Shown here: positions 1 through 6,818 of the stretch, piece after piece
Position numbering within the stretch: position 1 is the stretch's first letter
Layout of the letters: each line of letters starts with the position of its first letter
Notes under the pieces: generated by a model
Told to the model about the DNA's origin: nothing
The model's database searches: none
The model's input: only the letters and a program-made list of their open reading frames with translations
Assembly: GCA_017560205.1 (NCBI GenBank)
Contig: JAFYOL010000252.1
Coordinates: forward strand, 1-36,385
Source of the DNA: Erysipelotrichaceae bacterium
GTDB taxonomy: Bacteria > Bacillota_I > Bacilli_A > Erysipelotrichales > Erysipelotrichaceae
Length of the DNA stretch: 36,385 nucleotides
Direction of reading: 5' to 3'
Program-made: the position numbers and the translations under genes

Positions 1-408
1 ACAGATGATGGATTGATTATGTCTTATTTGTGTTATTCTGATTTGACAGTCAAGAATGAGTATTATCGTCTGACAAAAGATAAAGCTGAACTTTTGACTG
101 ATCAGGTTTATGTTGAGTATGATGCAATTGTTACTGAGAAAGGTATCTTCTATGTTGTTAGAGATGAGCAGGATCCTACTGTAAGAAGACAAGAGCGAAA
201 TGAGGAGTATGATCCATATCTGAATGTCTATTTTGCAGACTACGCGGGTAATCTGCAGCATCTTTTCCGTCTGGAAGGAACAGATGCTACTCTGCATTAT
301 TCTGAAAAGCTGAAATCCTTGCTGATTTATGAATCAGACTGGCAGACAGAAGAAAACCGTACATATCAATTTGATTTAAAGAAATTGCAGTTAAAAGAAA
401 TCAAGTAA
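1..408 (+). CDS. C-terminal part of an unrecognised protein (5' end outside the window)
   Basis: The frame is open from the first base, so this is the last 135 or so residues of a longer protein; the TTG at 13 and ATG at 19 have no ribosome binding site and are probably internal. The visible part is rich in Tyr, Asp and Glu, has no membrane segment, and reads as alternating short beta-strands (for example FRLEGTDATLHYSEKLKSLL, residues about 90-110). That pattern would fit the end of a beta-propeller or an extracellular beta-rich domain. It precedes a WG-repeat lipoprotein by 50 bases on the same strand, so the two may be related surface proteins. I cannot name the family. Confidence 0.6.
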   Translation, partial: TDDGLIMSYLCYSDLTVKNEYYRLTKDKAELLTDQVYVEYDAIVTEKGIFYVVRDEQDPTVRRQERNEEYDPYLNVYFADYAGNLQHLFRLEGTDATLHYSEKLKSLLIYESDWQTEENRTYQFDLKKLQLKEIK

Positions 409-458
409 TAAACAATCACCTTTATAAAATGATTGTACAATGATAGTGAGAGGTATCT

Positions 459-2843
459 ATGAAAAAGAAAATAATCTCTGTATTGCTATGCAGTGTCTTC
501 TTGCTGGTTTCTTGTGCAAACCAGCAAGAACCTACTGCTGTAGATTACGAAAAAATCTCATCAGAATTAACAGAACTGCTGAACACAACGGAGCCTTACT
601 CTTATTATCGTGAATGGAAAAATGCAGAAGTGGTGGTAACAGAAGATTCATTTGAAATTCTGTATCCTGGATACGCATATCCATTCGTGAAGATATTAGA
701 GGATGACGGAAAATCAATGATTCAAATGTATTCTCAACGGACAGAAAAACTTTTCTATACAAAAGGAACTGAATCAAAATATGCCTATTTGACTATAGAA
801 AGTTATGTTCATATGGAACAATACAACCAGATATTGGAATGCACATTGCAAGCAAATGATGGTCAGGACGTTTATCATTTCTTTTATGACAATGAACTGA
901 ACACAATTTTTGAGTATACAGATTCAATTAAAGAAGAACTGGTTTTTACAAAGAGTCTTCAAAATTCAATTCTTTCGTATTGTGAAGACTATGTATATTC
1001 CATGCACAATAAATTGAAACAGTCGAAACAAATTGTTGAATGGCTGTTAAAAGAAATAGGATATGAAACATTTGAATGGCAGGAAGATTTACCTGCCGCT
1101 AAACTGGAATATACCCTTATGGATCACTCTGATGAATATGAAGTTATGTTTGAGGACTTTGAACCAGATGAAATCTATCCACTCTATCACTGGAATGGTC
1201 AGGAAATGGCTGAAAACTTGTTTGTGGTAAAGAAAGATGGCCTATATGGTGTTGTCAATAAAGAACAACAGCTAGTTGTTCCATTCATTTCAACCAATTT
1301 GCCAAGTGCTGAGGAGTATCATGTCCATTACACACCTGCTGAGGAATATCGAGATACTTCATGGTATTATCTGCCATACTCTCACTATCAGATTTGTCAG
1401 GGAGACCATGGTACAAGTGGCTACTACTATTATCGAGTTGAAGGAACAGACCACGTCATTAAAGCCAGCTATGGACATGAAGGCCCTTATGGTCTTGTCG
1501 AATTCGAAAAAAATGAACTGAATGGACAGTTAAATGCATATGAGTTGATTGAAGTCAGTGAAGCTATTGGTGATACTGTATGGATTGAAGAAACTCGTTA
1601 TCTTAAAACAGGGAAATACGGAGTTTTCTCTGAAAATGGTATTGTAACCGATGCCATCTATGATGGCGCCCTTTCAATCAACTCTGATCTTGCTGCAATG
1701 AAAAGAGGAGAATACTGGGGCTATGTGGATAAAAATGGAGATGAAGTGATTCCTTTTGAATATGAACCTATCTTGTTTGGGTATCCATATCCTGCAAGTG
1801 GCCATTATGTCATTGTGAAGAATCAGGAAGGTAAATTCGGTATTCTGAACTCCATTGGACGACAGCTTACCCCTTTCCAGTATGATTTTGCTTCACCATT
1901 CATAGGAAACAACGCAATTCTCTACTTTAAAGGTCAATGGAAATATATTCGACCTACTGCCTTCGGTGATGTATCAAACAGTTTCTCACTAAAACCAGGA
2001 ACAGTTGAACATGGCGTCTATAGAAATGAATCCATCGGTCTTCAACTTAAACTTCCTGAAAATGCCTCTGTTCTCACACATCATGAAAACTTTGATTCTA
2101 TCATTCTAAATCATGGTGAAATGTGTGCTGATCTCGCATTTACGGATGAGGGCGCGATGACAATTCAATTCCTCAAAATTGATGGAAGCCGCAACATGAG
2201 TGATAAAGAATTGTATTGGACAATTTTTGAAACCTATCCCCAATTATTTAATGATATGGTTACTTGGTTAGATGGCAGTGTAATGACCATTGCAGATATG
2301 ACTTTTACTCACATTGATGCAACAACCAATCCAGATTCATCAATCAGTACAGATATGTATTTTAAACGTCATGGTGATCATGTCATTTTTATCGGAACCG
2401 AATATGATGAAGAAGTCACAAATCAAGGTACTGAATTGTTGAAAGCATTTGAAGCATGTTACGAAAATGAGATTGAGACAAAAGAAGGAAATCTGGTTTA
2501 CTTTGGAAATCCTGAGACCAGCAATATGTTTCTTCCTGTCCCTTCTGCATCTTATGTTACCATTTCAACAATCGATAAAACGATTTCTTATGGCTATGAA
2601 GGTGGTTCCAATACAATCGGATATAACGGAATACTTACAGAGCTGGATGATCATATCTACTCAGCTTCTGGAAATTATTCGACTGGTACGAATGGAATTT
2701 TTGAAGACATGGTTAAACCTGGCGTTGATTTCTATGTTGTTCTCAAAGAAGGTCGTATGTATGCCATCTTTGAAGATTTAAGCTTTGAAGAACTAAGACA
2801 CTACGAAAATGATGACTACTTTAAATTCGGAGGAACTGAATAA
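459..2843 (+). CDS. WG-repeat-containing lipoprotein
   Basis: A 794-residue exported lipoprotein. A Lys-rich N-terminus and hydrophobic stretch end in a lipobox (L-V-S-C, Cys19), so the mature protein should be anchored to the outer face of the membrane. Four WG/KWG-type repeats are visible at about residues 253-275 (DGLYGVVN), 382-405 (GKYGVFSENG), 414-440 (YWGYVDKNGDEVIPF) and 450-475 (GKFGILN). Before them, at about 20-245, is an unassigned domain; after them, from about 500 on, is another unrecognised region. WG repeats form beta-strand-rich ligand-binding folds whose biological role is mostly unknown. The ATG at 459 is preceded by a GAGAGG Shine-Dalgarno sequence. It follows a partial beta-rich protein. 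Possible roles are surface adhesion or glycan or peptide binding; nothing in the sequence settles this. Confidence 0.8.
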   Translation: MKKKIISVLLCSVFLLVSCANQQEPTAVDYEKISSELTELLNTTEPYSYYREWKNAEVVVTEDSFEILYPGYAYPFVKILEDDGKSMIQMYSQRTEKLFYTKGTESKYAYLTIESYVHMEQYNQILECTLQANDGQDVYHFFYDNELNTIFEYTDSIKEELVFTKSLQNSILSYCEDYVYSMHNKLKQSKQIVEWLLKEIGYETFEWQEDLPAAKLEYTLMDHSDEYEVMFEDFEPDEIYPLYHWNGQEMAENLFVVKKDGLYGVVNKEQQLVVPFISTNLPSAEEYHVHYTPAEEYRDTSWYYLPYSHYQICQGDHGTSGYYYYRVEGTDHVIKASYGHEGPYGLVEFEKNELNGQLNAYELIEVSEAIGDTVWIEETRYLKTGKYGVFSENGIVTDAIYDGALSINSDLAAMKRGEYWGYVDKNGDEVIPFEYEPILFGYPYPASGHYVIVKNQEGKFGILNSIGRQLTPFQYDFASPFIGNNAILYFKGQWKYIRPTAFGDVSNSFSLKPGTVEHGVYRNESIGLQLKLPENASVLTHHENFDSIILNHGEMCADLAFTDEGAMTIQFLKIDGSRNMSDKELYWTIFETYPQLFNDMVTWLDGSVMTIADMTFTHIDATTNPDSSISTDMYFKRHGDHVIFIGTEYDEEVTNQGTELLKAFEACYENEIETKEGNLVYFGNPETSNMFLPVPSASYVTISTIDKTISYGYEGGSNTIGYNGILTELDDHIYSASGNYSTGTNGIFEDMVKPGVDFYVVLKEGRMYAIFEDLSFEELRHYENDDYFKFGGTE

Positions 2844-2880
2844 ATTCAACTCTTGTCAATTTCCCCTTTATCCAATTCTA

Positions 2881-2889
2881 TGCTATACT
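2881..2889 (+). promoter_or_regulatory. Extended -10 promoter for rqcP
   Basis: TGC followed by TATACT forms an extended -10 element, with only a weak -35 (TTCCCC) 17 bases upstream. The predicted start is near 2896, which gives a very short leader carrying the GGAG at 2896-2899. Confidence 0.5.
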
Positions 2890-2908
2890 CTTTGTGGAGT
2901 GTGATACG

Positions 2909-3178
2909 ATGCGTCTGGATAAATATTTAAAAGTTTCTCGTATTCTGAAAAGAAGAACAGTTTCCAAGGAACTTGCACTGCATGAAAGAATTCAGGTCAA
3001 TGGCAAAACAGCGAAACCAAGCTGTGATGTCAAAGCTGGTGATGTGATTACGATTACATTTGGTAATCGTCAGATGAGTGTAAAAGTCATGGAGACAAGA
3101 GAATACACAAAGAAAGAAGATGCTTCCATCATGTACGAAGTACTGGAAGAAAAATTCATTGAAGAACCTTTATTCTAA
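2909..3178 (+). CDS. rqcP: S4-domain RNA-binding protein RqcP (YabO/Hsp15 family)
   Basis: An 89-residue S4 RNA-binding protein beginning MRLDKYLKVSRILKRRT, the signature start of RqcP. In Bacillus subtilis RqcP works with RqcH on stalled 50S subunits during alanine tailing of nascent chains; that role is transferred from the family. The S4 motif with the VNG turn lies at residues 1-60, followed by a Lys- and Glu-rich tail. An in-frame GTG at 2894 would add five residues, but the ATG at 2909 has a GGAG nine bases upstream and matches the family start. A terminator overlaps the stop codon, so yabP downstream is a separate unit. The order rqcP-yabP-yabQ-divIC is conserved in spore-forming Bacillota. 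Confidence 0.9.
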   Translation: MRLDKYLKVSRILKRRTVSKELALHERIQVNGKTAKPSCDVKAGDVITITFGNRQMSVKVMETREYTKKEDASIMYEVLEEKFIEEPLF

Positions 3179-3196
3179 GGTTCTTTTCTTTTTATC
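3162..3196 (+). terminator. Terminator of rqcP
   Basis: A perfect 9-bp stem (AAGAACCTT / AAGGTTCTT, loop TATTCT) is followed by TTCTTTTT. It includes the rqcP stop codon and separates rqcP from yabP. Confidence 0.8.
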
Positions 3197-3227
3197 AAGT
3201 TCATAAAGTGTATCAGGAGGTACATTT

Positions 3228-3521
3228 ATGAATGATCATCCGATTAAATTTGAGACAAACCCATATCATCGAGTCATGATGTCTGATAGAAAAAGCCTGG
3301 AACTTAGCGGTGTGAAACAGATTGACAGTTTTGATGCCAATGAATTTTTACTGGAAACATCACAAGGCTGGTGCATTATTGCAGGAAGAGAGCTGACACT
3401 GGATAAACTGGACACTGAAAAAGGAGAATTATCCATTCGTGGACTGGTGGATGCAATTGAATACCTCAACAACAAACAAGGCAAATCTTCTGAAGGTTTC
3501 TTTAAACGTCTGTTTCAATGA
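3228..3521 (+). CDS. yabP: Sporulation protein YabP
   Basis: A 97-residue protein of the YabP family. The central block includes LSGVKQIDSFDANEFLLETS, then GRELTLDKLDTEKGELSIRG, the conserved YabP core. In B. subtilis yabP is transcribed by sigma-E in the mother cell and works with yabQ in forespore cortex formation. An AGGAGG at 3215-3220 precedes the ATG. The stop codon overlaps the yabQ start as ATGA, so the two are translationally coupled. With yabQ, it suggests that the organism makes spores or descends from a spore former. Confidence 0.85.
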   Translation: MNDHPIKFETNPYHRVMMSDRKSLELSGVKQIDSFDANEFLLETSQGWCIIAGRELTLDKLDTEKGELSIRGLVDAIEYLNNKQGKSSEGFFKRLFQ

Positions 3522-3952
3522 TTCTTCTTCCTCAGCAGTTTCAGTTGCTTTTTTATCATCTGATTGCAGGCTGGCTGGCGGGTTTCAGTTATCAGTTTGA
3601 ACATGCCATTAAAATACAGTTCAAGAAAAAGCTGACACGGAATCTGATTGATTTTATCTGGGTGACATGTTGTACATTGTTGTTTTATTTTGGTCTGTTT
3701 TTATTAAATGGCGGTGTAACTCAGTTTTATTGTGTACTCTTTTTCTGTCTTGGTTTTATGATCTATCTTCAGTTTTATTTTCCTCATCTTGTCTTTTTAA
3801 GTCGGCCTGTGTCAATCATCTTCACTAGATTTTCACTTGTCTTTTCCCATTTCTTCTGTATAATAAATATGCGGAAGAAAAGGAGGGCTTTGTTTGGCAC
3901 CATCAAAAAAGACAAAGCGAAGAATCAAAGGGCCTGTCCTGAGAGCGATTAG
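3518..3952 (+). CDS. yabQ: Spore cortex biosynthesis membrane protein YabQ
   Basis: A 144-residue integral membrane protein with about four hydrophobic segments (roughly residues 8-25, 46-66, 72-90 and 98-115) and a basic C-terminus, as in the YabQ family. YabQ localises to the outer forespore membrane and is needed for cortex synthesis in B. subtilis. Its start overlaps the yabP stop (ATGA). The last 59 bases overlap divIC in another frame, and a sigma-A-like promoter for divIC lies inside the gene. Sequence conservation of YabQ is low, so the assignment rests partly on its position between yabP and divIC. Confidence 0.8.
   Translation: MILLPQQFQLLFYHLIAGWLAGFSYQFEHAIKIQFKKKLTRNLIDFIWVTCCTLLFYFGLFLLNGGVTQFYCVLFFCLGFMIYLQFYFPHLVFLSRPVSIIFTRFSLVFSHFFCIINMRKKRRALFGTIKKDKAKNQRACPESD
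3837..3864 (+). promoter_or_regulatory. Internal promoter for divIC within yabQ
   Basis: TTGTCT at 3837-3842 and TATAAT at 3859-3864, spaced 16 bases, lie in the 3' part of yabQ. This would let divIC be expressed in growing cells without the sporulation genes. Confidence 0.6.
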
Positions 3953-4223
3953 TTTTGTTGTGATTGCGGTATCCTGTTTCATGATTTACGGGGTAGCTCG
4001 TGAAGTAATGAACACGATGGAACTGAAGAATCAGCTGGAAGATGTCAAACTTCGTCTGGAAACGATTCAAGCTGAAAATGAACAGCTGACTTCTCAGCAG
4101 GAAAAGCTTCAGGATCCAAACTATGTGCAGTCTTATGCACGTGGTAACTATATGCTTTCTAAAGAAGGGGAACAGATTTTCTATTTGCCTTCAGAAGGAA
4201 GTTCTGATGCAGATTCAGAATAA
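3894..4223 (+). CDS. divIC: Septum formation initiator protein DivIC (FtsB/FtsL-like)
   Basis: A 109-residue bitopic division protein. It has a basic cytoplasmic N-terminus (KKTKRRIK), one membrane segment at about 17-36, and a coiled coil at about 42-75 (heptads within LKNQLEDVKLRLETIQAENE), followed by the DPNYVQSYARGNYMLSKEGE segment typical of the family. DivIC pairs with FtsL and FtsQ/DivIB in the divisome. The start is TTG at 3894; AGGAGG at 3881-3886 is correctly spaced and no in-frame ATG lies near. The gene overlaps yabQ by 59 bases and has its own promoter. A terminator follows directly. Confidence 0.88.
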   Translation: MAPSKKTKRRIKGPVLRAISFVVIAVSCFMIYGVAREVMNTMELKNQLEDVKLRLETIQAENEQLTSQQEKLQDPNYVQSYARGNYMLSKEGEQIFYLPSEGSSDADSE

Positions 4224-4250
4224 GGAAGCTGAAAAGCTTCCTTTTGTATT
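4222..4250 (+). terminator. Terminator of divIC
   Basis: AAGGAAGCT / AGCTTCCTT, a 9-bp stem with a GAAA tetraloop, is followed by TTGTATTT. Confidence 0.8.
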
Positions 4251-4265
4251 TACAGGAGGTTCTTT

Positions 4266-5822
4266 ATGAAAACTGCATTTATTCATGGTGTAGTCAGTCC
4301 ACATGATCAAAACTGTACTGCATTTGTCATTGAAGATAATAAGTTTATTTATGTAGGTGATGATGAAACTGCATTGCAGATGACAGACAACATCATTGAT
4401 TTACAGGGACAATGTGTCTTGCCCGGATTCAATGACTCTCATATGCATCTATTAAATACAGGCAGTTTTCTTGCGAATCTTGACCTTACTAAAGCACATT
4501 CTGCTCAGGATATTTATGATTTAGTTAAAGAAAAAGCTAAGACATGCACTGAACAGATGTGGATCTGTGGACGTGGATTCAATCAGGATAATTTCACAGA
4601 TGGATCTATGATTACTAAAACTGAACTGGATGCCATCACAGATTGTCCAGTGGCATTAGTACGCTGCTGTGGACATATGATGGTGGTGAACTCAAAAGCA
4701 CTTGAATTAGCTAATATTGATGAACACACGACAATTGATGGCGGCGGCATTGACTTTGAACATGGATGGCTGAGCGAAAATGCCAATGAACGCATTAAAT
4801 CAGCACAGACTTACACAACGAAACAGATTGAAGAACTGATCATCAAAGGGGCAAAGTTCTGCAACCAGTATGGCATCACATCAGTACAGAGTGATGATTT
4901 TATGACTTTAACACAGCACTACAATCAGGTACTGGATGCTTATCATCACTTAGATAAACAAGATTTGTTAACTGTACGTGTACATGAACAGTGTCAATTC
5001 CCTGATTTGAATACATTCAAAGAATTCCTGGAAGATGAACGTCGTCACTATCACACAGATACTTTGTCCATGGGACCTTTAAAGATGCTTCAGGATGGTT
5101 CTTTAGGTGCACGTACTGCAGCTTTATCAGAACCTTATCATGATGATCCTTCTACATCCGGTATGATTGTCATTCCACAGAAAACACTGGAAGATTTTCT
5201 GACGCTGGCAAAACAGCACAACATGGCTGCAGCTGTGCATGTCATTGGGGATGAAGCCTGTGAGACTGTCTTAAAGGCTTATGAAAAAATCAGTGACACA
5301 GACAATCCTTTGCGCAATGGTCTGGTTCATGTGCAGATTACCCGTGAAGATCAGTTAAAGCGCATTGCAGATTTGAAACTGCATGGCTACATTCAGTCCA
5401 TCTTTGTGGACTATGATGCCCGCATTGTACAGGAACGTGTCGGTTCACTGGAAGAAACATCGTATGCCTTCAAGACACTGTCTGAAACATCCACGATCTC
5501 CAATGGTTCAGATTCACCAGTTGAATTACCTGATGTCCTGAAAGGCATTGAATGTGCAGTATCACGTACATCCATTACAGATGCTTCACGTTCACTCAAC
5601 AAAAAAGAGGCCCTTTCAGTCAAAGAAGCCATCAATTCTTATACAACAGGTGGTGCATATGCTTCTTTTGAGGAACATCTCAAAGGAAAGATTGCAGTGG
5701 GCATGCTGGCAGACTTTGTCATTCTTGATCAGAATCCAATGATGGTTCCAGTTCATCAGATTCATGAAATTCAAGTAAAAGAAACTTGGATGAATGGAAA
5801 GAAAGTCTATTCAAAAGCGTAA
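4266..5822 (+). CDS. YtcJ-like metal-dependent amidohydrolase
   Basis: A 518-residue protein of the amidohydrolase superfamily (Amidohydro_3, YtcJ/AepA type). It shows the metal-binding HxH in NDSHMHLL (about residues 56-63), the LQDGSLGARTAALSEPY block at about 275-292 typical of this group, a later AAAVHVIGDEA metal-ligand strand at about 320-330, and SNGSDSPVE near 415-423 with the catalytic Asp. A short beta-sandwich built from both termini (DLQGQCVLPGFNDSH and GKIAVGMLADFVILDQNP) flanks the TIM barrel. Such enzymes hydrolyse C-N bonds in cyclic or linear amides; the substrate is not known for most members. The start ATG has an AGGAGG six to seven bases upstream. No signal peptide is seen, so it should be cytoplasmic. 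Confidence 0.85.
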   Translation: MKTAFIHGVVSPHDQNCTAFVIEDNKFIYVGDDETALQMTDNIIDLQGQCVLPGFNDSHMHLLNTGSFLANLDLTKAHSAQDIYDLVKEKAKTCTEQMWICGRGFNQDNFTDGSMITKTELDAITDCPVALVRCCGHMMVVNSKALELANIDEHTTIDGGGIDFEHGWLSENANERIKSAQTYTTKQIEELIIKGAKFCNQYGITSVQSDDFMTLTQHYNQVLDAYHHLDKQDLLTVRVHEQCQFPDLNTFKEFLEDERRHYHTDTLSMGPLKMLQDGSLGARTAALSEPYHDDPSTSGMIVIPQKTLEDFLTLAKQHNMAAAVHVIGDEACETVLKAYEKISDTDNPLRNGLVHVQITREDQLKRIADLKLHGYIQSIFVDYDARIVQERVGSLEETSYAFKTLSETSTISNGSDSPVELPDVLKGIECAVSRTSITDASRSLNKKEALSVKEAINSYTTGGAYASFEEHLKGKIAVGMLADFVILDQNPMMVPVHQIHEIQVKETWMNGKKVYSKA

Positions 5823-5836
5823 ATATACGTTATAAT
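5808..5836 (+). promoter_or_regulatory. Promoter of the hairpin leader upstream of the alpha/beta hydrolase
   Basis: A perfect TATAAT at 5831-5836 lies just after the amidohydrolase stop codon. The -35 is poor (TATTCA at 17 bases, or TTCAAA at 15). Transcription would start near 5843. Confidence 0.45.
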
Positions 5837-5841
5837 ACAGG

Positions 5842-5858
5842 TACAACCACAGGTTGTA
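5842..5858 (+). promoter_or_regulatory. 5' hairpin in the leader of the alpha/beta hydrolase
   Basis: TACAACC-ACA-GGTTGTA is a perfect 7-bp stem with a 3-base loop placed almost exactly at the predicted transcript start. With the terminator hairpin at 5872 it forms a leader of about 55 bases. It could protect the 5' end of a short RNA or be part of an attenuator. It does not match a riboswitch I recognise. Confidence 0.4.
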
Positions 5859-5871
5859 TCAAAGGCTGAGG

Positions 5872-5898
5872 AAAAGAGTGCAGACTCTTTTTCTTTTT
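5872..5898 (+). terminator. Terminator between the amidohydrolase and the hydrolase (possible attenuator)
   Basis: AAAAGAGT-GCAG-ACTCTTTT is followed by TCTTTTT. It can end the amidohydrolase transcript, but because a TATAAT precedes it and a Shine-Dalgarno sequence follows at once it may also act as an attenuator. Confidence 0.65.
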
Positions 5899-5910
5899 AT
5901 GGGGGTTTTT

Positions 5911-6654
5911 ATGAAAGTGAATAAAAGGTCCATCCTGTTTGCGTCTGTGATTCTTTTGATTACAGCACTGATTCAATGCGGTGTATATATCACTGATTAT
6001 TATCATGCAGATCGTGATGCCATTGTTGCCTTTCAGCAGAATCAGACTGTGACAAAACAGGTGCTTTCTGACGATACCATTGCCTATGTACCTGATAATG
6101 CCAGACAGGGAATTATCTTCTATCCTGGTGGTAAAGTAGATACTGCAGCTTATGAACCTCTGGCATCTGCATTAAGTGAACAGAACATCGCAGTGTTCCT
6201 TGTCGAAATGCCCTTCCATCTGGCTGTATTGGACGCTGATGCTGCAGATGGCATACAAGATCAGTATCCAGATATCTCATCCTGGTATATGGCAGGTCAC
6301 TCCTTAGGTGGCACAATGGCTGCTTATTATCTGGAGGAACATCATGAATCTTTTGAAGGATTGATTCTTCTGGCTTCCTATTCAACCTATGACTTGTCAC
6401 AGACACAATTGAATGTACTTTCCATTGCCGGAAGTGAAGATCAGGTGCTGAGCTGGGATCAATATGAGGCAAATAAAATCAATCTTCCGGATACAATGAC
6501 TGAAATCATCCTTGAAGGTGGCAATCATGCTCAATTTGGCATGTATGGACCACAATCAGGTGATGGTCAGGCACTTATCACCAATGAAGCTCAGATTGAA
6601 TCAACTGTTCAATACATCCTGAAATATATAGAAAAAGAGGCTGTCAACAAATAG
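5911..6654 (+). CDS. Membrane-anchored or secreted alpha/beta hydrolase
   Basis: A 247-residue alpha/beta-hydrolase (Abhydrolase_5-like). An N-terminal hydrophobic segment at about residues 7-25 is an uncleaved anchor or signal peptide. The oxyanion strand GIIFYPGGKVD is followed by the nucleophile elbow GHSLGG (Ser131), an Asp candidate in AGSEDQV, and the His in GGNHAQFG. This family contains esterases and dienelactone-hydrolase-like enzymes; the substrate cannot be read from the sequence. The ATG at 5911 is preferred over an in-frame TTG at 5854 because GGGGG at 5901-5905 is well spaced and the longer form would run through the terminator. The 3' end of the gene overlaps its own terminator hairpin. 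Confidence 0.8.
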   Translation: MKVNKRSILFASVILLITALIQCGVYITDYYHADRDAIVAFQQNQTVTKQVLSDDTIAYVPDNARQGIIFYPGGKVDTAAYEPLASALSEQNIAVFLVEMPFHLAVLDADAADGIQDQYPDISSWYMAGHSLGGTMAAYYLEEHHESFEGLILLASYSTYDLSQTQLNVLSIAGSEDQVLSWDQYEANKINLPDTMTEIILEGGNHAQFGMYGPQSGDGQALITNEAQIESTVQYILKYIEKEAVNK

Positions 6655-6694
6655 ATTTTGAATCTATATGCAACAGCCTCTTTCTTTATCTCTA
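6634..6694 (+). terminator. Two-part terminator of the alpha/beta hydrolase, probably bidirectional
   Basis: Outer arms AAAGAGGCTGT (6634-6644) and ACAGCCTCTTT (6673-6683) pair over 11 bp, with an inner ATAGATT/AATCTAT stem at 6651-6667. Both strands have T-rich tails, so it may also stop transcription arriving from brnQ. Confidence 0.7.
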
Positions 6695-6702
6695 GAAAGT
6701 AC

Positions 6703-6816
6703 TTATTTACTCTTTAATTTTGTCTTATAGAACTGTACAAACGTAAGTGTTGTGACTGTTGCAGCAGTAATATCCGCTACAGGTTCTGCCAGAAAGACAC
6801 AAAAAGTAGAATCTGC
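6703..6816 (-). pseudogene. C-terminal remnant of a MATE-family efflux transporter
   Basis: On the minus strand a frame ending in TAA at 6703-6705 encodes about 37 residues with VFLAEPVADITAATVTT followed by a basic QFYKTKLKSK tail. This resembles the last membrane segment and tail of MATE (MdtK/NorM-like) transporters, where AEP-AD in that position is common. No start codon or upstream MATE sequence exists; the frame runs into the 3' end of brnQ. It looks like the leftover of a gene removed by deletion. It does not match the C-terminus of the intact MATE gene at 9191, so it is not a local duplicate. The length is short and the call is from motif memory only. Confidence 0.45.
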
Positions 6817-6818
6817 GC

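Noticed and set aside
3202-3216. CATAAAGT as a sigma-E -10 element for yabP
   Set aside because: It fits the CATAnAnT pattern and yabP is a sigma-E gene in Bacillus, but the predicted start would fall inside the AGGAGG site and I see no matching -35.
5411-5635. Long antisense frames opposite the amidohydrolase and other genes
   Set aside because: They have no ribosome sites or promoters and lie entirely opposite well-supported coding regions.
5842-5898. Fluoride or guanidine riboswitch in front of the hydrolase
   Set aside because: Length is similar to compact riboswitches, but the conserved bases of those classes are absent.
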